From: Geomicrobium sp. JCM 19038
Lineage (GTDB): Bacteria; Bacillota; Bacilli; Bacillales; Marinococcaceae
NCBI RefSeq assembly: GCF_000698125.1
Contig: NZ_BAXA01000002.1
Span: 186,001-250,000, forward strand
Direction: 5' to 3'
Length of the DNA stretch: 64,000 bases
Made by a program: the position numbers and the translations under genes. Position 1 is the stretch's first letter, and the number at the start of each line of letters is the position of its first letter. This document shows positions 9,523-18,616 of the stretch, one piece after another. The notes beneath the pieces are model-generated. The model made no database searches. It was not told the origin of the DNA and was given only the letters and a program-made list of their open reading frames with translations.

Positions 9523-10559
9523 TGAAGTTGAAAACGCTATGTTCATTTTCAGTAATTGGATTATTCGCACTACTGTCAGCATGTGGACAGGAGGATGCTT
9601 CCTCTTCGGAGAACGATACTACGACCCAACTAGAGAGTGGCAATGATGAAAGCGCTTCCGATTTCCCGACTAGACAAATGCGATATATCGTACCCTATGG
9701 TCCCGGTGGATTGAGTGATGTGACTGCTAGAAATATTGAAACAGTCATTCGAGAAGAAGGCCTTCTTGATGTTGATTTTACAGTAACCAATGTCGATGGA
9801 GCAAGCGCAGGCAATGGGATGAATGAAGTGCGCAATGCTGATCCAGATGGTCATACGTTATTACACCATCATACATCGCTCATTGCTCATAAAGCGACAG
9901 GAGTGCGGGATTGGGGATATGAGGTTTACGAACCCGTTGCGCAATTATTTGAAGTTCCACATGTCATTTTCACCCATCCGGATTATTATGACGATGTTGA
10001 TGCGTTTATTTCAGAAGTGGAACAGGGTGGCGAGGGCATATCAATGGGAACAAGTTCACCTGGTGGACTAACACATATGAATATGATGATTTTCCTTGAT
10101 CAGTTAGGGGTAAGTGACAGCGTCGTTCAAGTTACTCACGGTGGCGGTGGAGATTTAAACACTGCACTTTTAGCTGGTGAAAATAACATTGGTATTGGCC
10201 AGCTACCTCAACATATTGATTACCATCGTAGTGGTGATTTAAAAATCTTAGCAGTCTCTAGTAGTGAGCGGATGGAAGCCATTTCAGATATTCCAACTTT
10301 TGAGGAAATTGGATTAGATGGAAGTGAATTTATCTTGCAAACAATGGGTGTTTGGGCACCGCCTGAAACACCAGATCCTATTATTAATGAACTTTATGAT
10401 TTATATGAAACAGTCGTTGAACATGAGAAATTTATTGAAGCGGCAAATCAACAAGGATTCACTCCGGCACTTGGTGATGGGGAGGTTCTAAGTAGCACTT
10501 TTGAACAAGATGAACTTGATATTGAGACATTTTTAAGTGAGTCAGGGTTATTGGATTAA
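9522..10559 (+). CDS. tctC: Tripartite tricarboxylate transporter binding lipoprotein TctC
   Basis: This extracytoplasmic solute-binding protein of the Bug/TctC family has 345 residues. A signal peptide with lipobox LSAC makes Cys21 the lipid anchor, and an acidic Ser-rich linker follows. The mature domain starts with the typical MRYIVPYGPGGLSDVTAR, and the later GTSSPGGLTHM and GENNIGIGQLPQHI segments belong to the ligand clamp. These proteins bind carboxylates such as citrate, tartrate or sugar acids and deliver them to TctAB. The ATG overlaps the pdxA2 stop (TAATG), so the two are translationally coupled. A terminator-like hairpin follows, which would raise binding-protein expression over the membrane subunits. 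Confidence 0.9.
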   Translation: MKLKTLCSFSVIGLFALLSACGQEDASSSENDTTTQLESGNDESASDFPTRQMRYIVPYGPGGLSDVTARNIETVIREEGLLDVDFTVTNVDGASAGNGMNEVRNADPDGHTLLHHHTSLIAHKATGVRDWGYEVYEPVAQLFEVPHVIFTHPDYYDDVDAFISEVEQGGEGISMGTSSPGGLTHMNMMIFLDQLGVSDSVVQVTHGGGGDLNTALLAGENNIGIGQLPQHIDYHRSGDLKILAVSSSERMEAISDIPTFEEIGLDGSEFILQTMGVWAPPETPDPIINELYDLYETVVEHEKFIEAANQQGFTPALGDGEVLSSTFEQDELDIETFLSESGLLD

Positions 10560-10567
10560 AGTTGAGG

Positions 10568-10593
10568 AGGGCTTTTACATAAAAGCCCTTTTT
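10568..10593 (+). terminator. Intercistronic terminator between tctC and tctB
   Basis: A perfect 9-bp stem (AGGGCTTTT at 10568-10576 with 10581-10589) with an ACAT loop is followed by five T. It sits inside the operon, so it probably acts as a partial terminator or 3' stabiliser. Confidence 0.75.
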
Positions 10594-10604
10594 AAGGAGG
10601 AAAC

Positions 10605-11132
10605 ATGAATACAAAAACAAGAGAACTCATCCCGTGGACAGAGCTCATCTTACCGTTTGTGTTTTTATTGGTTGGCGTGGCTTTTCTTATTGAGTCAAAC
10701 AATATTAACGTTTTTGGTTTTGGGGATGTAATCTTAACTGCACTATACCCTCAGATCATTGCCATTTTATTAGTACTTATTAGTGCTTCAATTTTTGTAG
10801 TGCAACTTGTTAAGACAACAATAAAAATAAAGAAAGGTACGGCAGAGAAAGTAGAAAAAAGTCCGTTGCTTCTCGATTGGAAGAAGTCTGGCATACGGTT
10901 GGGCGTATTCATGGTTTTAATGATTGCTTATGTTCTTCTAATGCCTTACATTGGTTACTTTGAAACGGGATTATTATTTTTAACAACTAGTATTTACTTG
11001 TTAGGGGACCGAACACTGAAGTGGTTCTTAAAATCGCTCGTTGTTTCTGTAGTGATTACGCTAGTTATCTATTTTATTTTCGGTTATCTACTTAACATTT
11101 ACGTACCGAGTGGCATTATTTTTAAAGTGTAA
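10605..11132 (+). CDS. tctB: Small membrane subunit TctB
   Basis: A 175-residue protein with four predicted membrane helices (about residues 13-33, 43-67, 95-120 and 140-170) and a Lys-rich cytosolic loop between helices 2 and 3. The size and topology are those of TctB, the small permease subunit of the tripartite tricarboxylate transporter. It assembles with TctA and accepts solute from TctC in secondary, ion-driven uptake. AAGGAGG lies 6 nt before ATG 10605. It lies between tctC and tctA, the standard gene order. Confidence 0.85.
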   Translation: MNTKTRELIPWTELILPFVFLLVGVAFLIESNNINVFGFGDVILTALYPQIIAILLVLISASIFVVQLVKTTIKIKKGTAEKVEKSPLLLDWKKSGIRLGVFMVLMIAYVLLMPYIGYFETGLLFLTTSIYLLGDRTLKWFLKSLVVSVVITLVIYFIFGYLLNIYVPSGIIFKV

Positions 11133-11146
11133 GGGGGTGTTTATAG

Positions 11147-12682
11147 ATGGAAAGTATCTTTTTTGCCGTTGACTTTTTAACGCAATTGGAAGTATTCTTG
11201 CTCATTGCAACAGGAGCGTTTCTTGGTCTTTTGTTCGGTGCTATACCTGGGCTGACAGCAACACTTGGAATTGTCTTACTCATGCCAGTAACTTTTGGAA
11301 TGGAGCCTGCGGTCGCATTAGCTATGCTTTCTGCAATCTATGTAGGAGGTGTATCGGGCGGATTTGTTACTGCAATTTTACTTAATATACCTGGAACGTC
11401 AAGTTCAATTGCGACGACACTGGATGGTCACCCAATGGCAAAGAATGGTCAGCCTGGTAAAGCGTTAAGTTACGCGATCATCTCTTCTTTCGTTGGTGGA
11501 TTTATAAGCTATGTAGTGTTAATGTTTATTGCTCCAATGTTAGGTGGCGTTGTTCTTAGTTTCCAAAGCTTTGAATACGTTTTATTGGGAATCTTGTCTC
11601 TGTTTATAGTTGCTGGGTTAGCAGGGAAATCTTATGCAAAAGGGTTAATGGCTGTACTTTTTGGACTGCTTATAACTTCTATTGGCCCAGACCCTAATAC
11701 AGGCCAGGAGCGATTTACATTTGGAATGTCAACTTTACAAAGTGGTGTGGAGTTACTTCCAGCGTTAGTTGGACTATACGTTGTATCCCAATTGTACTCA
11801 CAAATAACAAAAGTTGATGAGAAATATGTTTTTAATACAAACAAAATGGATAGTATGCGCATACCATTCAAAGAAATCATTGGTCGTTGGAAAGTGTTTT
11901 TGCGATCAACAGTTCTTGGAATTGTCATCGGTATTTTGCCAGGTGCGGGTGGTACCGTTGCGAACTTCTTATCATATGACTTAGCAAAGAAGACATCCAA
12001 AAATCCCGAAAAGTTTGGAACTGGTACACCGGATGGTGTCATCGCTTCAGAGACCACTAATAACGCAGTATCAGGCGGTGCCTATGTTCCTACATTAGCA
12101 CTTGGTATCCCAGGGAATACGGTTACTGCCATCTTATTAGCTGGATTGCTCTTACATGGGGTTAATCCAGGACCCACAATGTTTACTGAAGAACGAGAGA
12201 CTGTCATTTCTATCTTTGCGGCATTAATGCTTGCGAATATTATAATGATTATTCTGATGTATACGGTCATGATTCGCTTTTTCACATGGGCGTTACGAGT
12301 TCCAAAAGAAATTCTGCTTCCCTTAATTGCAGTCATGGCTGTCGCAGGAACATACAATTTACGTTTTAATTTCGATGATTTAATTATTTTACTTATTTTT
12401 AGTTTTATCGGATACCTGTTATTAAAAGCCGACTTTCCACTTGCACCAATTATTATGGGGATTATCTTAGGTCCAGTCATTGAAACAAATTTAAATACAT
12501 CCTTGATGGCTAGCAGTGGGAGTTTTATGCCATTTTTAACAAGACCAGTGTCACTTGTACTCGTACTCCTTATTGTATTTTTTATTATTTTCACTTTCAT
12601 TTATGCGCGAATAAATAAGAAAAAAGAAGCTGAATTAGCAGCTTTACAACAGAAAAGCAAAGAAAATAGCAGTGCCATGTAA
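11147..12682 (+). CDS. tctA: Large membrane subunit TctA
   Basis: A 511-residue integral membrane protein with about twelve helices, the usual TctA length. Family signatures include LFGAIPGLTATLGIVLLMP near the N terminus and the mirror motif GILPGAGGTVANFLSYD near residue 265, plus GVNPGPTMF. It forms the translocation channel of the tripartite carboxylate transporter with TctB. The ribosome site is GGGGGTG. The gene ends nine bases before a 44-bp palindromic element that supplies its terminator. Confidence 0.92.
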   Translation: MESIFFAVDFLTQLEVFLLIATGAFLGLLFGAIPGLTATLGIVLLMPVTFGMEPAVALAMLSAIYVGGVSGGFVTAILLNIPGTSSSIATTLDGHPMAKNGQPGKALSYAIISSFVGGFISYVVLMFIAPMLGGVVLSFQSFEYVLLGILSLFIVAGLAGKSYAKGLMAVLFGLLITSIGPDPNTGQERFTFGMSTLQSGVELLPALVGLYVVSQLYSQITKVDEKYVFNTNKMDSMRIPFKEIIGRWKVFLRSTVLGIVIGILPGAGGTVANFLSYDLAKKTSKNPEKFGTGTPDGVIASETTNNAVSGGAYVPTLALGIPGNTVTAILLAGLLLHGVNPGPTMFTEERETVISIFAALMLANIIMIILMYTVMIRFFTWALRVPKEILLPLIAVMAVAGTYNLRFNFDDLIILLIFSFIGYLLLKADFPLAPIIMGIILGPVIETNLNTSLMASSGSFMPFLTRPVSLVLVLLIVFFIIFTFIYARINKKKEAELAALQQKSKENSSAM

Positions 12683-12690
12683 GCATTAAA

Positions 12691-12734
12691 GGGGACAGTC
12701 CCCCAGCGCTTTAACGCGCCGGGGGACTGTCCCC
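12691..12734. repeat. 44-bp palindromic repeat, copy 1 (terminator)
   Basis: A near-perfect inverted repeat: a 19-bp stem with one A-C mismatch and a TTTAAC loop, flanked by A on the left and TTTTTT on the right. It is identical to the copies at 19453 and 28648 and close to the one at 21615. It works as a bidirectional terminator after tctA. Together with the next 35 bp it is also half of a 79-bp direct repeat around the CRISPR locus. Confidence 0.9.
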
Positions 12735-12740
12735 TTTTTT

Positions 12741-12800
12741 AATCTATTTTAATCTTCTTTTAGAATAGGACCGAGCTCTGCTTAGAGTGCAGGCCGAGCA
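12741..12800 (-). pseudogene. 3' remnant of an acyltransferase gene
   Basis: Bases 12735-12769 are identical to the 3' end of the acyltransferase gene at 19511-21529. The next 30 bases still align with a short deletion, giving a C terminus PAL-stop-AELGPILKED where the intact gene has PALRAEIEPILKED. Upstream of that the similarity ends. It is a decayed tail of a paralogous or duplicated acyltransferase. The rest of 12801-12956 shows nothing I can assign. Confidence 0.75.
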
Positions 12801-12956
12801 TAGCTTTGGAGGATAAACCCGGCTATTGAACCACCTGTAACGAAATCAAGGATGATAAATACAATTTCCCAGTACCGCAAGTTTTGAAAGTAGATTGTAA
12901 GAAACGCCTTTCGATTATGAGCGTTGGGAGGTGCTTTTACTTCTAATGAAAACGAC

Positions 12957-12995
12957 AAAAAACGACTGTACACGATCGATCGTGCAGTCGTTTTT
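12957..12995. terminator. Bidirectional hairpin upstream of the cas genes
   Basis: A long palindrome: AAAAAACGACTG (12957-12968) pairs with CAGTCGTTTTT (12985-12995), and the interior CACGATCGATCGTG is self-complementary. A and T runs on the two sides make it terminator-like in both directions. No nearby intact gene obviously needs it. Confidence 0.65.
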
Positions 12996-13027
12996 CGTTA
13001 GAACATATCGGTCAAAAAAGACATAAT

Positions 13028-13058
13028 ATTTCAACCCATGCACGAATTCGCGTGCAAG
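13028..13058 (-). CRISPR. Solitary degenerate type I-C CRISPR repeat
   Basis: On the plus strand it reads ATTTCAACCCATGCACG and continues to 13058. It aligns with the array repeat at 18903: the first 12 bases match except one, and the rest differs but keeps a stem (GCACG with CGTGC) around CGAATT. The orientation is the same as the main array. No second copy lies nearby. It is either a relic of a lost array or a crRNA-like regulatory unit at the cas promoter. Confidence 0.5.
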
Positions 13059-13229
13059 TATCCACAAAGTCCCCGCTTTACCTCTTACGTTTTAATTCCT
13101 TTCCTAATTCAACATTGTTCATACACACTTAGTCATAAATTACTGCAGCGCACTCTTGTATACAGAGAACTCTATCAGGAGATAACTAGATTCATAGAAA
13201 TGAAATTTACTTTAAAGGTTGTGTATACA

Positions 13230-15352
13230 ATGTTTGTTGTGCACTCGTCATCTGATAAGAATCGCCCTCATCATTTAATGCTTGATCACAACAGTGAGAT
13301 GAAAGCGTATATTGAAGGTTCATTTGCAAAGTACGATCCCTTCGGAATAACTCAATTAAGCAACTATTTGCACGATGTGGGCAAGCTTACGGCTAAGAAT
13401 CAGGCCATCTTAACTTCAGAAAATGCAAAAAGAGGTTCTGTCATTCATGCGATTGGCGGAGCAGTCGTTCTACAAGATTACGAAGACGTACGAGCCAAGC
13501 TAGCTGCGCTCATTGTCGCATGTCATCATACAGGTTTAATCAACATCCAGCGACTTTTCCAAGAGAAACTTCCTGCAGCGGATGAAGATTTTAAGCAGAT
13601 CCCATTTGATTACCCGTACATTGGAGAGAAAATTGATCAAATCCTTCACAGTAATCAACAGTTTCAGGATCAATTATCTTCGTATGCACATCTATTTGTT
13701 AAACTTTCGTACTCAGCATTAATTGACGCAGACTTCTTGAGTACCGAATTGTATATGGATGAGAGGAAGGCAGTCGCAAGAAAAGACACGAACAGTTTAG
13801 AGTTCAAAGAGTACCTCTCTCTACTAGATGCTAAAGTTCGAGCACTTCAACAAGTCTATTCAGATGAGCCACTCACGAAAAAGCGAAGTGCGCTATATTA
13901 TCAGGCGAAAATCGCGGGTGAATCGTCTCAGTCGTTTTTATCATTAGTTGAACGAACAGGGTACGGAAAGAATTTTGCTTCTATGGCGTTTGGGTTGCAG
14001 CATTGCGACACCAATAATAAACGCCGTGTGATTGTCGCATTGCCACAAACGAGCATTATCGATCAGAACGCATATCAGTTTAAACAAATTTTCGGTAACG
14101 ATTCAGTCCTTGTACACCACTCACAAATCAGTTCTGTTTCTGAAAGCGAGTCGGGTGAGGTACTTCGAGCGAACCTAGCAATTGAGAATTGGGATGCTCC
14201 GATCATATTTACGACAACGAATCAGTTGTTTCAAAGTCTTTTTTCTAGAAAGAAGCGAGATTTACGTAAGCTGCACAACTTAACTAATAGTGTAATCATC
14301 TTAGATGAATTTCAGAAACTTCCACTACACGTGTTAAAGCCGATCTTCAATATCCTGCATACATTACGAACGCACTTTGGAGTCACCGTTCTTCTGACAA
14401 GTGCAACGCCATACTCGTACGAAGCTTTGCAACAATTTAGAGTCATTGATGAACCGCCACAAGAGATTAATACGAAAGGCATACGTGCTGACACACGGGT
14501 TACGTATACAAAGGAAGAAGCGCCGTTTACCGTCGACAAACTTGCCGATGAGCTTGTGAAGCATCAATTCGTGCTATGTATTGTCAATACGAAAAAACGA
14601 GCACGAGACGTATACAACGCGGTTCGTCAACGTACGGAGAAAAATGTGTTTCATCTTTCTAAGGCAATGTGTCCACATCATTTACTAAAAACGATTGAAC
14701 AAATAAAAAACTTGAAAAAAAATACCCCTGTTATTGTGATTGCTACGTCAATCGTTGAAACTGGAGTGAATTTTGACTTTCCAGTCGTTTATCGTGAATT
14801 AGCGCCATTGGCGTCGCTCATTCAAGCGGCGGGTCGTTCTAATCGGAATTTTAACTATACTGTTGGGAAGTTCGTTATCTTTTCTTTTGATGAGCCGACA
14901 TTTGTATCCGAAGAGTATCAGCTTGCGACTGAACAAACCGTTGCCTTTCTAGATCATTACGGACTGGATTGCCTGAAAGACCCTACATCGTTTCATCTAT
15001 ATGATCGGGCGTTGTTCGCAGCCACGGTGATCGAGGATTAGACAGATACGATATACTACAGCTCAAGCCATTGCAATACGAGGAAGAGTCTGCGCGGTTT
15101 CAGATGATTGAAGAACAAACGGAGCCGATTCTATTTTATGAGTACGCAAAGAAGCATGTTGACATTGATATCGAAACCATTTTGGATGAGCGAAATCTAT
15201 CGAGAAACACGCTCCGATCACTGCAACCGTTTTGTGTTGCGCTACCCAAGAATCATCCGGTTTTAAAGTCAGTGCAACTCAACAAAGAAATAATGAACGG
15301 AATTGGGGTATATTTTGGACCGTATTGTGAAAGGACTGGACTATCAAGCTGA
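13230..15352 (+). pseudogene. cas3: Cas3 helicase-nuclease (type I-C), one frameshift
   Basis: Cas3 is the DNA-degrading helicase recruited by Cascade. The open frame runs from 13038, but family Cas3 begins just before the HD domain, so ATG 13230 is preferred. Visible motifs are the HD domain (HHLMLDH, YLHDVGKLT, VIHAIGG, ACHHTGL), the DExx box LDEFQ (Asp359), SATPYSYEA, and motif VI-like QAAGRSNRNF. The Walker A segment reads TGYGKN (Lys247, Asn248) where GxGKT/S is expected. At about 15041 the frame breaks. One missing base, for example in the T run at 15038, restores reading into LDRYDILQLKPLQYEEE and on to the stop at 15352. Two defects in the motor protein raise doubt about interference activity, although the indel may be a sequence error. 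Confidence 0.88.
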
Positions 15353-15369
15353 ATTTGGAGGTGGTTCAT

Positions 15370-16020
15370 GTGGAAACGCTAGCCATGAAAGTCTGGGGAG
15401 ATCATGCTTTATTCACAAGACCAGAGTCGAAAGCCGAGCGTATGTCTTATCCTTTCATCACACCCGCGGCAGCGAGAGCAATTTTGGAGTGCATCGTGTG
15501 GAAACCAGAAATGAAATGGGAAGTAACGAAGATAAAAGTGCTCAACCCGATTAAATTTCTTTCGGTGACCCGTAATGAACGTTCGAACGTGTTGCATCCA
15601 GCAAAAGTGAACGAAACGATTGGAGAAGACAAACCGTTACAACGGCATTCGTTGTTTCTAAAAGATGTTGCGTATGTAATCGAGGGTAAAATACACGTTC
15701 AACCGAATGTAACCCATGAAACAAATTTCAACTTGCAGAGAAAATATGAAAGTATCTTTTTGCAACGGTTAAATAAAGGACAATGTTTCCGCCGTCCTTA
15801 CTTTGGCACAAGAGAATGCTCCGTGCAGTTTAGTCCAGTACATGAAAGTGAGGTTGCTCTGCCGCTCACAGCAGATTTTGGAACGATGTTATATGACATT
15901 AAATACCCAACGTACGAGAAAGAAAGTGCCATTCCTTACTTTTTTAATGCGAAGTTAATGGACGGCACATTGTCTATACCGAATGCGTTGTATGAAGAGG
16001 TACATGCCCCATGTATGTAA
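15370..16020 (+). CDS. cas5c: Cas5c (Cas5d), crRNA-processing Cascade subunit
   Basis: A protein of about 216 residues with the Cas5c hallmark N terminus (KVWGDHALFTRPESKAER, then SYPFITPAAARAILECIVW). In type I-C this protein both cleaves pre-crRNA, replacing Cas6, and caps the 5' handle in the effector complex. GTG 15370 is chosen because GGAGG at 15357-15361 is eight bases upstream; a longer in-frame TTG at 15355 has no ribosome site. It overlaps cas8c by 10 bp. Length is normal for the family and no frameshift is present. Confidence 0.9.
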   Translation: METLAMKVWGDHALFTRPESKAERMSYPFITPAAARAILECIVWKPEMKWEVTKIKVLNPIKFLSVTRNERSNVLHPAKVNETIGEDKPLQRHSLFLKDVAYVIEGKIHVQPNVTHETNFNLQRKYESIFLQRLNKGQCFRRPYFGTRECSVQFSPVHESEVALPLTADFGTMLYDIKYPTYEKESAIPYFFNAKLMDGTLSIPNALYEEVHAPCM

Positions 16021-17621
16021 ATCGGCTCGTGGAATTTGCTGAACAACAGATCGATCAATTTCCACCCCCCTACTATAAAGAAAAAACTATTCAGTGGTTA
16101 GCGACTGTTGAAAGTGACGGAAGCGTGTCGTTTCTACGTTTAACTGAGCAAGCTAACTATACTGTTCCTGATTTAGCGCGAAGCGGAAAACATCCGAAAC
16201 CGCAGTTGCTCGTTGACAACGCCTCGTTTGTGTTTGGTATACCCAATCATTCGAGCAGGCAAGCATCTTACGTAAAGTTGCTTGAAGAATGCTTTCATAA
16301 AACGCACAACTTGGACATTGAGCGTGTATGCACTGCTATAAAGGATCAACAATACACGGTCCCTGTTGAAATGGAAGCAAGTGATCTAATTTTGTTCCGT
16401 ATAGGTACAGATACGTTTCCTCATAAACATCATGACGTGCAAATGTTTTGGGAAGCGCACGTGCGTACTCACAAAGAATCTTTACACCAATCGGTCTGTT
16501 TCGTATGTGGCAAGTTCGGTCCAACAGTAAAATCACATTCGTCAACTTTTTCAATTGTCGGAGGTTTGCAGCCTAGACTCATTTCAGCCAATGAACGGGC
16601 GTTTTATTCCTACGGATTAGAATCTGCGTACACGTCACCAACATGTTTTGCATGTGAAGAGGCATACGGAAGAGCATTAACGCATTTACTCGGACAACGA
16701 AATGGACTCAAAACGAATGACAACGCTTATACGTTTCGGATTGCGGATATTACCTACGTGTTCTGGTCAAAGCAATCTGAAAGCATCACGATTACTGGCT
16801 TAATTGATACGCCTGATCCAAAAGCGGTTAAAGAACTGTTATCGTCCCCGTTCTCAGCTAAGAAAAAACAACCGCTCGCAGACTTTTATATACTTGCACT
16901 GTCAGCCAATAAAGGTCGATTAGTCGTTCGAGAATATCATGAACAACCTTCCTGGAAGGTTGAAGAACATGTCCAACGTTTTTTCACCTCACAAGCGGTG
17001 GACGATCACAACTACTACAGTGTCTATCGCTTAGCAAGTGCTATGTTCCGCGAGCCGCAAAAGGAAATGAAACAAATGAAAGTGGCGATCCAACATTGGA
17101 TCAATTGGGCAATTTACGGCGAACCGTTACCGACATCGATTGCAGCACGGTTATTAAAGCGAATTCAAGTAACAGGCAATCTTACTGTCGTAATGAGTGC
17201 AAGTATAAAAAGTTGGTTGAATAGCCAACAGCAAGAGGAGTGGACCATCACATTGGATCCAAAACGACAAACAGCTGCTTATTTATGCGGAAGACTTTTT
17301 GCAACGCTAGAGAAAGTGCAGCAAACCGCAATTGGTGGTAATGACAGCCTAGCATCACGATATTTTTCAAGAACTGCGACAACACCCAAATCGGCCTTCG
17401 TTCCGCTAATAATAAATTATCATCATTACAGCAACAAGTTAAGGCAAAACGAACAGACCAAAGGATTGAGCTATTACTATGATCAGATTCTGACATCTGT
17501 TACGGAAAACCTAGACGAGTTCCCTGCACATTTAGACATCTATTCACAAGCAGAATTTGCGCTTGGGTATGCTCATCAAAAGAATGATTTTTACAAGAAA
17601 AAAGGAGAGAATGCTGGATGA
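16011..17621 (+). CDS. cas8c: Cas8c (Csd1), large Cascade subunit
   Basis: A 536-residue large subunit of the type I-C effector, expected to recognise the PAM and recruit Cas3. The N-terminal MYVNRLVEFAEQ, the later LLVDNASFVFGI and KLLEECF, and the location between cas5 and cas7 match Csd1. Two CxxC pairs (Cys163/Cys166 and Cys212/Cys215) are spaced like a zinc site. Many Cas8c proteins instead have a single Cys and an AFAYTTALN-like stretch at the second position, so this looks like a zinc-binding variant. It is slightly shorter than many homologues. The start overlaps cas5 and the stop overlaps the cas7 start (ATGA), so the three are translationally coupled. Confidence 0.88.
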   Translation: MYVNRLVEFAEQQIDQFPPPYYKEKTIQWLATVESDGSVSFLRLTEQANYTVPDLARSGKHPKPQLLVDNASFVFGIPNHSSRQASYVKLLEECFHKTHNLDIERVCTAIKDQQYTVPVEMEASDLILFRIGTDTFPHKHHDVQMFWEAHVRTHKESLHQSVCFVCGKFGPTVKSHSSTFSIVGGLQPRLISANERAFYSYGLESAYTSPTCFACEEAYGRALTHLLGQRNGLKTNDNAYTFRIADITYVFWSKQSESITITGLIDTPDPKAVKELLSSPFSAKKKQPLADFYILALSANKGRLVVREYHEQPSWKVEEHVQRFFTSQAVDDHNYYSVYRLASAMFREPQKEMKQMKVAIQHWINWAIYGEPLPTSIAARLLKRIQVTGNLTVVMSASIKSWLNSQQQEEWTITLDPKRQTAAYLCGRLFATLEKVQQTAIGGNDSLASRYFSRTATTPKSAFVPLIINYHHYSNKLRQNEQTKGLSYYYDQILTSVTENLDEFPAHLDIYSQAEFALGYAHQKNDFYKKKGENAG

Positions 17622-18547
17622 CCATTTATACCGATACAACAAAACGCCAAGATTTTATGTACCTATATGACGTTAGCGACGGTAATCCTAACGGCTGCCC
17701 TGATGCCAATAACCTACCGAGAATTGATTACGAAACGAATCAAGGGTTGATGACTGACGTAGCCATTAAAAGAAAAATCCGCGATGCTATTGCTCTTACG
17801 AACGAAGGTGAAGACGGTTATAACATCTATGTGAGACCAAAAGGCATCCTCACACGAGAACAAGAAAAAGCATTCGAGCATCTCAGCAAAAAAGAAAGCG
17901 ATCAAACTGCTGAGACGAAAAAGGACGCCAGAGCATACATGTGTGAAAAGTATTACGACGTCCGCATGTTCGGTGCAGTTATGAATACAAAAAAATACAA
18001 TTGCGGTCAAGTTCGAGGACCGGTCCAATTAACTTTTGCTCGCTCTGTTGATCCTGTGACTCCAATCGATCTAAGCATTACCCGTGTAGCGTTAACGAAC
18101 GCTACAGACACAAAAAAAGGCTCTGAAGACGATACCGAAGCAAGAAGCGGACAAATGGGAAGGAAAGCATTTATTCCTTATGGTCTTTATGTTTGTTACG
18201 GTTACTTCACTCCAGCTTTTGCTGAACAAACCGGTGTATCAAGTCGCGATTTGAAACTCTTCTTTGAAAGCCTCACATCGATGTGGGATTATGATCATTC
18301 TGCTTCAAGAGGTCGTATGGCATGCCGAGGGCTATATGTATTCTCTCATGACCATAAATTAGGAAATGCACCATCAGATCAACTTTTCGATCAGATTCAA
18401 ATTCAACGGACGAGTGCGAGCGGGCAGGCTGCGCCACGCTCTTACAAAGATTACGAGGTAAAGATTAACGAACGCCTACCGGAAGGCGTGACATTAACGA
18501 AAGTTGTTGATCGGTTTGAATCGATGCCTTTGTTAGCTGCGAATTAG
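17618..18547 (+). CDS. cas7c: Cas7c (Csd2), Cascade backbone subunit
   Basis: A 309-residue RAMP-type protein that would coat the crRNA spacer as the Cascade backbone. Family signatures: YLYDVSDGNPNGCPDANNLP near the N terminus, TDVAIKRKIRDAI, YDVRMFGAVMNTKKYNCGQV, RGPVQLTFARSVDPV, GRKAFIPYGLYVCYGY and MWDYDHSASRG. It is the last cas gene. In canonical type I-C operons cas4, cas1 and cas2 follow, but here a terminator and then a short CRISPR array come next, so the adaptation module is missing. The coding sequence is intact. Confidence 0.93.
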   Translation: MTIYTDTTKRQDFMYLYDVSDGNPNGCPDANNLPRIDYETNQGLMTDVAIKRKIRDAIALTNEGEDGYNIYVRPKGILTREQEKAFEHLSKKESDQTAETKKDARAYMCEKYYDVRMFGAVMNTKKYNCGQVRGPVQLTFARSVDPVTPIDLSITRVALTNATDTKKGSEDDTEARSGQMGRKAFIPYGLYVCYGYFTPAFAEQTGVSSRDLKLFFESLTSMWDYDHSASRGRMACRGLYVFSHDHKLGNAPSDQLFDQIQIQRTSASGQAAPRSYKDYEVKINERLPEGVTLTKVVDRFESMPLLAAN

Positions 18548-18575
18548 TTAAGTTTGTAGAGAGTAAATAATAAAG

Positions 18576-18616
18576 ACCGTGCGATGGAAGATCCCTCTTC
18601 TATTGCATGGTTTTTT
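18576..18616 (+). terminator. Terminator of the cas operon
   Basis: A 16-bp stem containing three G-U pairs (18576-18591 with 18596-18611) with a TCCC loop is followed by a T run. It closes the operon right after cas7. Confidence 0.8.

Noticed and set aside
12782-12973. Minus-strand ORF of 63 codons
   Set aside because: Its end is the decayed acyltransferase tail and its start lies in the terminator palindrome; no ribosome site or family match.
13038-13229. In-frame extension of cas3 to ATG 13038
   Set aside because: There is no ribosome site ahead of 13038, the extra 64 residues resemble nothing in Cas3, the ATG lies inside the repeat-like sequence, and family members begin just before the HD domain.
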